64,000 nucleotides of DNA from Aquanectria penicillioides (taxonomy: Eukaryota > Ascomycota > Sordariomycetes > Hypocreales > Nectriaceae): contig PYIU01000009.1 of assembly GCA_003415625.1 (NCBI GenBank), forward strand, positions 1,116,001-1,180,000, written 5' to 3'. Both the position numbers and the translations under genes were made by a program. Every line of letters begins with the position of its first letter. The stretch's first letter is position 1. Of this stretch, positions 59,901 to 64,000 are shown in pieces. The notes beneath the pieces were generated by a model, which ran no database searches, was not told the origin of the DNA, and saw only the letters and a list, made by a program, of their open reading frames with translations.

Positions 59901-60420
59901 GTCGCAGTACCCCCCCTGGCCCACTGGCACTCTCCTGACCGCCTAGGCTAGGCGGTCTCGACCACTAAAACTTAGGGACTCCAAGTTTGACTACAGGGGT
60001 CCCCCAAAGTCCCCAGCGGCAGATCTGCCTTGCTCTGCCTGGACTCGGTCAGTCAGCAGCGAGCAAGTCAGTCACCAGTGATAAGCCGAGGGCGCCTCAT
60101 CGTCTGCCGGGTCGCCTCATGACCTTTGGTAACTTTGCACAACCAACCTTTTTGATTTTTTTTTTCCATCTCCCTCATACATACGGCGCCATCTCCCGCG
60201 ACGACAACCGCTTCCTTTGATCGCAAATATCACGGCCCCTTTACCGACGACATCCGATACAGCATCCCCGACGACATCCTAACGCCCGGCGACTCGTCTG
60301 CCTGTCCGCCTGTCCGCCTGCATTCTCCGCTTCTCTACGTCACATCGAACAATCAACCATCGGAGCCACCGCTACTGCGTGCTTGGGCGCACGTGAGGTG
60401 GTCGGTGTTGAGAGCGCGCC
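56923..60420. other. Gene-free 3.5-kb region
   Basis: The first kilobase is the Rab gene's upstream side (CAAG repeats about 57203-57220). About 57.9-59.9 kb is AT-richer with only short frames. No tRNA, transposon or family hit was seen. The last part is the leader of the transporter. Confidence 0.45.
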
Positions 60421-62792
60421 ATGTTTTCGGAGTGTACGTCGAAGCAAACAATCCGCTCGGGCTTTACTACCCATACTAACCATCTCCAGATGCGTCTAGA
60501 TTCTTAGCACAGTCCCAGTCGAGGCTATCAAACTTCGGCCAACCCGACAACAACGAAAACCCCCCACGACAAACTGACTGGGCATCACGGCCCTCCAGAG
60601 GCCAGCGGGATTCCGGACGAGGCTTCGGCCACAGATCGTTTCTATCCCGCGGATACGGAGGAAACCCTTATCAGCAAACGGGCGGCAGCTCCCGCTTCGG
60701 TCAGCTTGCTTTCGCATCCCGCATCTCCGCCGTTCAGGATGCTCCGCTGTTCCAAAGCACCCTCGACGAGTTCCGCGAAGAGGATGACGAGGAAGAGAGA
60801 GACCGAGAAGCCGCTGACTTGTTTGCGCTGCAAAGGTCGCGTCGAGTAGCTGCCGCAAGCAGGCTAGCCGACAGTGTCGACTCAGACGCCCACAGCCGGG
60901 GTTCACTAGAAGATAGTGTTAGCCATGAGGAACACCCATACCAGGATCGAGGACTGCGGCGTGGTATTAGAAGCAGCTGGAATGGAACCAGAAGTACGCA
61001 TCGCCCGGGCGTAGCGAAAGATACCCTAGTGGAAGAGGCCGAGGACGAACCCCGATACAGCGGCGACCAGGATAGCGAGCGTGGAGCCGATGCCAAGGGT
61101 AAGATGGTTGACGTTGGGCTGGAGTCGCAAGCAGATGCCGATGAGGATCCGCCCGCCTCACTGTTGGGCGACACTCCCACTGACACTAGCCCACCTGCCT
61201 TCCAGCGGTTCAAGCGTGGTGACTCGGGCGATTCGGAACGAGTTCCCTTCATGGCGAGGAGAGAGTCTACCGGAGAAACCGACATGAGCAGTACACGTCG
61301 AGATGAGGAACTTGAGGACGAAGACCCTATACAAACAACAGCAATCCAGACCGTGGAAGGAGAGCTCTTCCGGCACGACCCTTTCTTTGCGTGGATCTTC
61401 CTGATAAGTCTTGCTGGCATGATGTCAACCTTTGTATTGGTCTGGTTACATACATCGCCGCGAAAGAGCCCTGTTGGTGATACTATCTACACGACTCTGC
61501 AAAAGTCCTTTCACATGCTTGCAGTGGATACCATAGTGGCAGTTATGGTCTCATTTGTCTGGCTAGCAGCCCTCCGATCATTTGTCCGACCCCTCGTGAG
61601 TGTTATCTTGATCGCGGTACCGATCGTTATGTTCTCCTTCTCTATTTACACGTTTGTGTCGTCCTTCAAGGGGCGGACTAAGGGCACGAGCCTTCAGGAT
61701 ACCGTCATGCGTTGGGCCGCCATCTTCCCTGCTGCGGCGTGTGTGCTCTGGATTTGGCTGGTCGTGAAGGGACGCCGGGCAATCCAACAAGCTATTGAGA
61801 TTCTACAGTTTTCGAGCAAGATTCTGGCTCAAAACTCTGCGCTCATGCTGGTGGGTTTTGGTTGTTTAGCGCTCATCGTGGTGTGGACATGGGCCTGGCT
61901 TGCCATGTTCACGCGGGTCTTTATGGGAGGCTACTTCTCCACATCACTTGTGAAGTTCGTGATCCGCCTCTCAAGCTGGTGGTTGGGGGCTGCTTTTATT
62001 TTCCTTTACATGTGGACGGTCTCCGTTATCAATGCTGTTCACCGCGGTACAACCGCAGCCACTGTTTCGCAGTGGTACTTCCACCGAAATGCAGGGCCTG
62101 CAACCCCCTCGCGAGAGATTGTATCGGCTGCTCTCAACCATGCGCTCACGACCATCTTTGGCAGCATTTGCCAGTCGACTCTGTTGTCTCTTCTCATCAG
62201 GGCCCCCTTGATCTTCCTCCCAAGGAAACTCGGCGCGGCCATCTCCAACATTGCCTCATTCTGGATTCCTACACCTGTTGTGGCGTTGATGAACCCTCTG
62301 ACCATCACATATTCTGCTATCCATTCCCAGAACTTGGCGACATCGGCCAGAGGGCTAGATCAGATGGAGCTTGTTTCTCCAACCATTCCGACCACTACTC
62401 TCACCCCACGAGCTCTACGGATGCGAGGTCAACCCGCTGGGCTCCTCCCTTACCGACTAGCCAAGCTGCTTCTGGTGGCGACTCGGCTGATCATGGCCAC
62501 CGGACTCGGTCTTGCTGGCTGGGTTATCACGGCCAAACAGCTTCGTATCCAACTTCCAGACGGCATCGGTATGCGGGGCTCTGCGTACGCGTATGTTGTT
62601 GGTTTGATGGCCAGTTTCATTGGTTACTCTGTGATGGGCGCCATGGAGGGTATTTTGAGCGGCATTGTGGACGCCGTGCTCATCTGCTACGGAAGCGAGA
62701 GGCGTATGGAACGAGGTCATGGACGGTTCTGTCTGGAGGCTGCATATCTGTTTGGAGAACGGCGTGGAGGAAACGAGCAGGATTTCGCATAG
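60421..62792 (+). CDS. Choline-transporter-like protein (CTL/PNS1, SLC44 family)
   Basis: Exon 1 is only 13 bases (60421-60433, MFSE), then a 56-base intron with TACTAAC-type branch, and exon 2 60490-62792; 771 aa. About 250 disordered N-terminal residues are rich in Arg, Ser, Gly and acidic clusters. About ten TM helices follow, from AWIFLISLAGMMSTFVLVWL to YAYVVGLMASFIGYSVMGAM. The family block near the C-terminus has a re-entrant DAVLICYG and LEAAYLFGE. This is the CTL/PNS1 group, whose members transport choline or ethanolamine in animals; the substrate in fungi is not settled. The tiny first exon is easy to miss. Confidence 0.9.
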
Positions 62793-63330
62793 CGGGGGGG
62801 GGGCTTTGTATGTTACGCCAGGGTTTTTTTTTTTTTTTTTTGGGTTGGCGCTTCTTTTTGAGATACCGTGGAAGGATAGATTCCCAGCTTTCTTCTCCCT
62901 GGATGAGAAATGAGATGAAGTTGAACATATGAGATTCGATTTGAACCTTGCTTGCACCGTGCTTGAGCTGGGGGTGCTTGGCCTGTCAGGACATTACATG
63001 CGGGCGTCATATCAGAGGGGTAGTCGGCAGTTCGTAGGTATGTGGATATGCAACGCAAGATTGCTATGCCCAATTAGCCATCAATACAAAGGCGCGCCCT
63101 AATAAAGAGAGCTGCATAATCCCGGCCTTGGTCGGCAATGTTCCCCTCCAGGATTGATTCCTTCTTCTCCAACGGGACAGCCGGAAATGCATACTGCATG
63201 ATGGATTCATGGCCACTGATTTGTCTCGGTTAACAGAGTGTCGTGTTATTGGATCTCGCCTTGTCGCAATCTCGATCCATCTCGCGGTGCTAAACTTTAG
63301 GGGAATCAGGCCAAGTTCGCCTGCGTCGAG

Positions 63331-63399
63331 ACTAAACCTCGGAGGCATAGTCGGTCGGCTCAGAAGCGCATATTTGACTAAACCTTGGAGGAATAGTCG
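63331..63399. repeat. Imperfect 23-bp direct repeat
   Basis: Copies at 63331-63353 and 63377-63399, 46 bases apart, start to start. They share ACTAAACC-T-GGAGG-ATAGTCG with two mismatches. They sit 270-340 bases upstream of the arginase-family ATG and could be regulatory. Confidence 0.7.
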
Positions 63400-63454
63400 T
63401 TGCGACGTGCGCTTTTCGCTGACTCTTCCTTCTGACTCTACTAGGAGAATTTTT

Positions 63455-63462
63455 TATAAAAG
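63455..63462 (+). promoter_or_regulatory. TATA-like box
   Basis: TATAAAAG, 209 bases upstream of the ATG at 63671. Position fits a TATA with a long leader, but this is only a sequence match. Confidence 0.35.
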
Positions 63463-63670
63463 GATACTAAAGGATAAAGAATCAGATATTTTTTGTCCTT
63501 CTGTATTTTTTTTTTTTCCACTTTCAACTGCCGATGTGATGTGGAACCGGAGTCAAAGTCGTCTCGTTTCAACTGCAATACTCATCCGCCCAAGTGCCAA
63601 GTTCCCGACATATTCATTGTTCCATAATTTCCATCTTCAAGCGAGACAAAGCTCTGCTTCTGCATCAAAG

Positions 63671-64000
63671 ATGGGCCCAGCAAAGACTATCACCGTCATC
63701 TCATCCCCTTACCATCTCGGCGCCAGGGACAAGGCTGTCGGCGCGGGACCAACAACCTTGATCAAGGCCGGCCTTGTAGCTGCCATCCGCAACCAAGGCA
63801 TCCCTGTACACGAGGTCGAGCTTGAGCATGTGAACGATTTTGATGGCGAAATTGCCCGTCTTTTCGAACTGCTTCGTCGCACCTCCAGGGCAGTCACGAA
63901 AGCTGTCGATGCGGAATCATTTCCCGTTATTCTCTCGGGCAATTGCTCTGCTACAGTTGGAGTATCGGCCGGGGTCTCCGCTTCAAAGGGATTTGTCTCC
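63671..64000 (+). CDS. Arginase/ureohydrolase-family protein, N-terminal part
   Basis: 110 codons from the ATG at 63671, cut by the window end. ITVISSPYHLGARD and GAGPTTLIKAGLV match the N-terminus of arginase-fold enzymes. FPVILSGNCSATVGVSAGVS replaces the classical GGDHS metal site with GNCSA, as in the less-studied arginase-like proteins. Whether it hydrolyses arginine, agmatine or another guanidine cannot be told without the second metal motif (DAHxD), which is beyond the window. No intron has been seen so far. Confidence 0.8.
   Translation, partial: MGPAKTITVISSPYHLGARDKAVGAGPTTLIKAGLVAAIRNQGIPVHEVELEHVNDFDGEIARLFELLRRTSRAVTKAVDAESFPVILSGNCSATVGVSAGVSASKGFVS

Larger units (their letters stand above)
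62793..63670. other. Intergenic, transporter to arginase-family gene
   Basis: Poly-T run about 62824-62840 just after the transporter, a pair of 23-bp direct repeats, and a TATA-like box (both listed). Confidence 0.5.

Noticed and set aside
1..64000. CRISPR arrays, insertion sequences, phage or plasmid genes
   Set aside because: None present; the window is eukaryotic nuclear DNA with spliced genes.

Overview
The window is nuclear DNA of a filamentous ascomycete. Genes are split by short GT-AG introns (about 50-130 bases) with fungal branch points of the CTGAC/CTAAC type, and the gene content is Pezizomycotina-like (NUC-2/PHO81 phosphate regulator, RRN6, PMT2-type mannosyltransferase, Mid2-like sensor). 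I infer a sordariomycete, perhaps Hypocreales, from protein style; the sequence alone does not prove this.

Layout. 0-4 kb: a type-B carboxylesterase (+) converging on a Ser/Thr-rich Mid2-like membrane protein (-). 4-10 kb: a long stretch without a recognisable gene. 10-12.3 kb: a conserved-looking single-pass membrane protein (-). 12.3-17.1 kb: no gene seen, but a 51-bp tandem duplication and a TCCTR microsatellite. 17.1-21.2 kb: a DHX35-type DEAH helicase (-) divergent from a CUE-domain protein (+). 24.4-28.4 kb: NUC-2/PHO81, whose AUG is split by an intron. 28.6-31.8 kb: a four-TM membrane protein (-), COA1 (+) and mitochondrial uL3m (-). 31.8-37.6 kb: AT-richer and gene-poor, holding one damaged membrane-protein gene near 35 kb. 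37.6-44.3 kb: a PITH protein (-), RRN6 (-) divergent from SPC25 (+), and a hypothetical protein (-). 45.5-50 kb: a collagen-like transmembrane protein (+), MZT1/MOZART1 (+) and a CHY-RING ubiquitin ligase (-). 51-57 kb: a cupin protein (+), PMT2 (+) and a Rab GTPase with a large insert (-). 60.4-64 kb: a CTL/PNS1-type transporter (+) and the start of an arginase-family gene (+, cut by the window end).

Most genes are housekeeping: rDNA transcription, mitosis (Spc25, Mzt1), mitochondrial translation and COX assembly, secretory glycosylation and traffic, phosphate sensing. They do not form an operon or a metabolite cluster.

Two things stand out. First, at least seven well-conserved reading frames are broken only by single-base indels inside homopolymer runs, and each is restored to one continuous frame by one base. 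That points to homopolymer errors in the assembly rather than pseudogenes, and any automatic annotation of this window will be wrong there. Second, the membrane protein at 45.6-46.6 kb has 60 uninterrupted Gly-X-Y triplets directly after its transmembrane helix, on the side that charge rules place in the cytosol. I did not find a wholly new multi-gene system.
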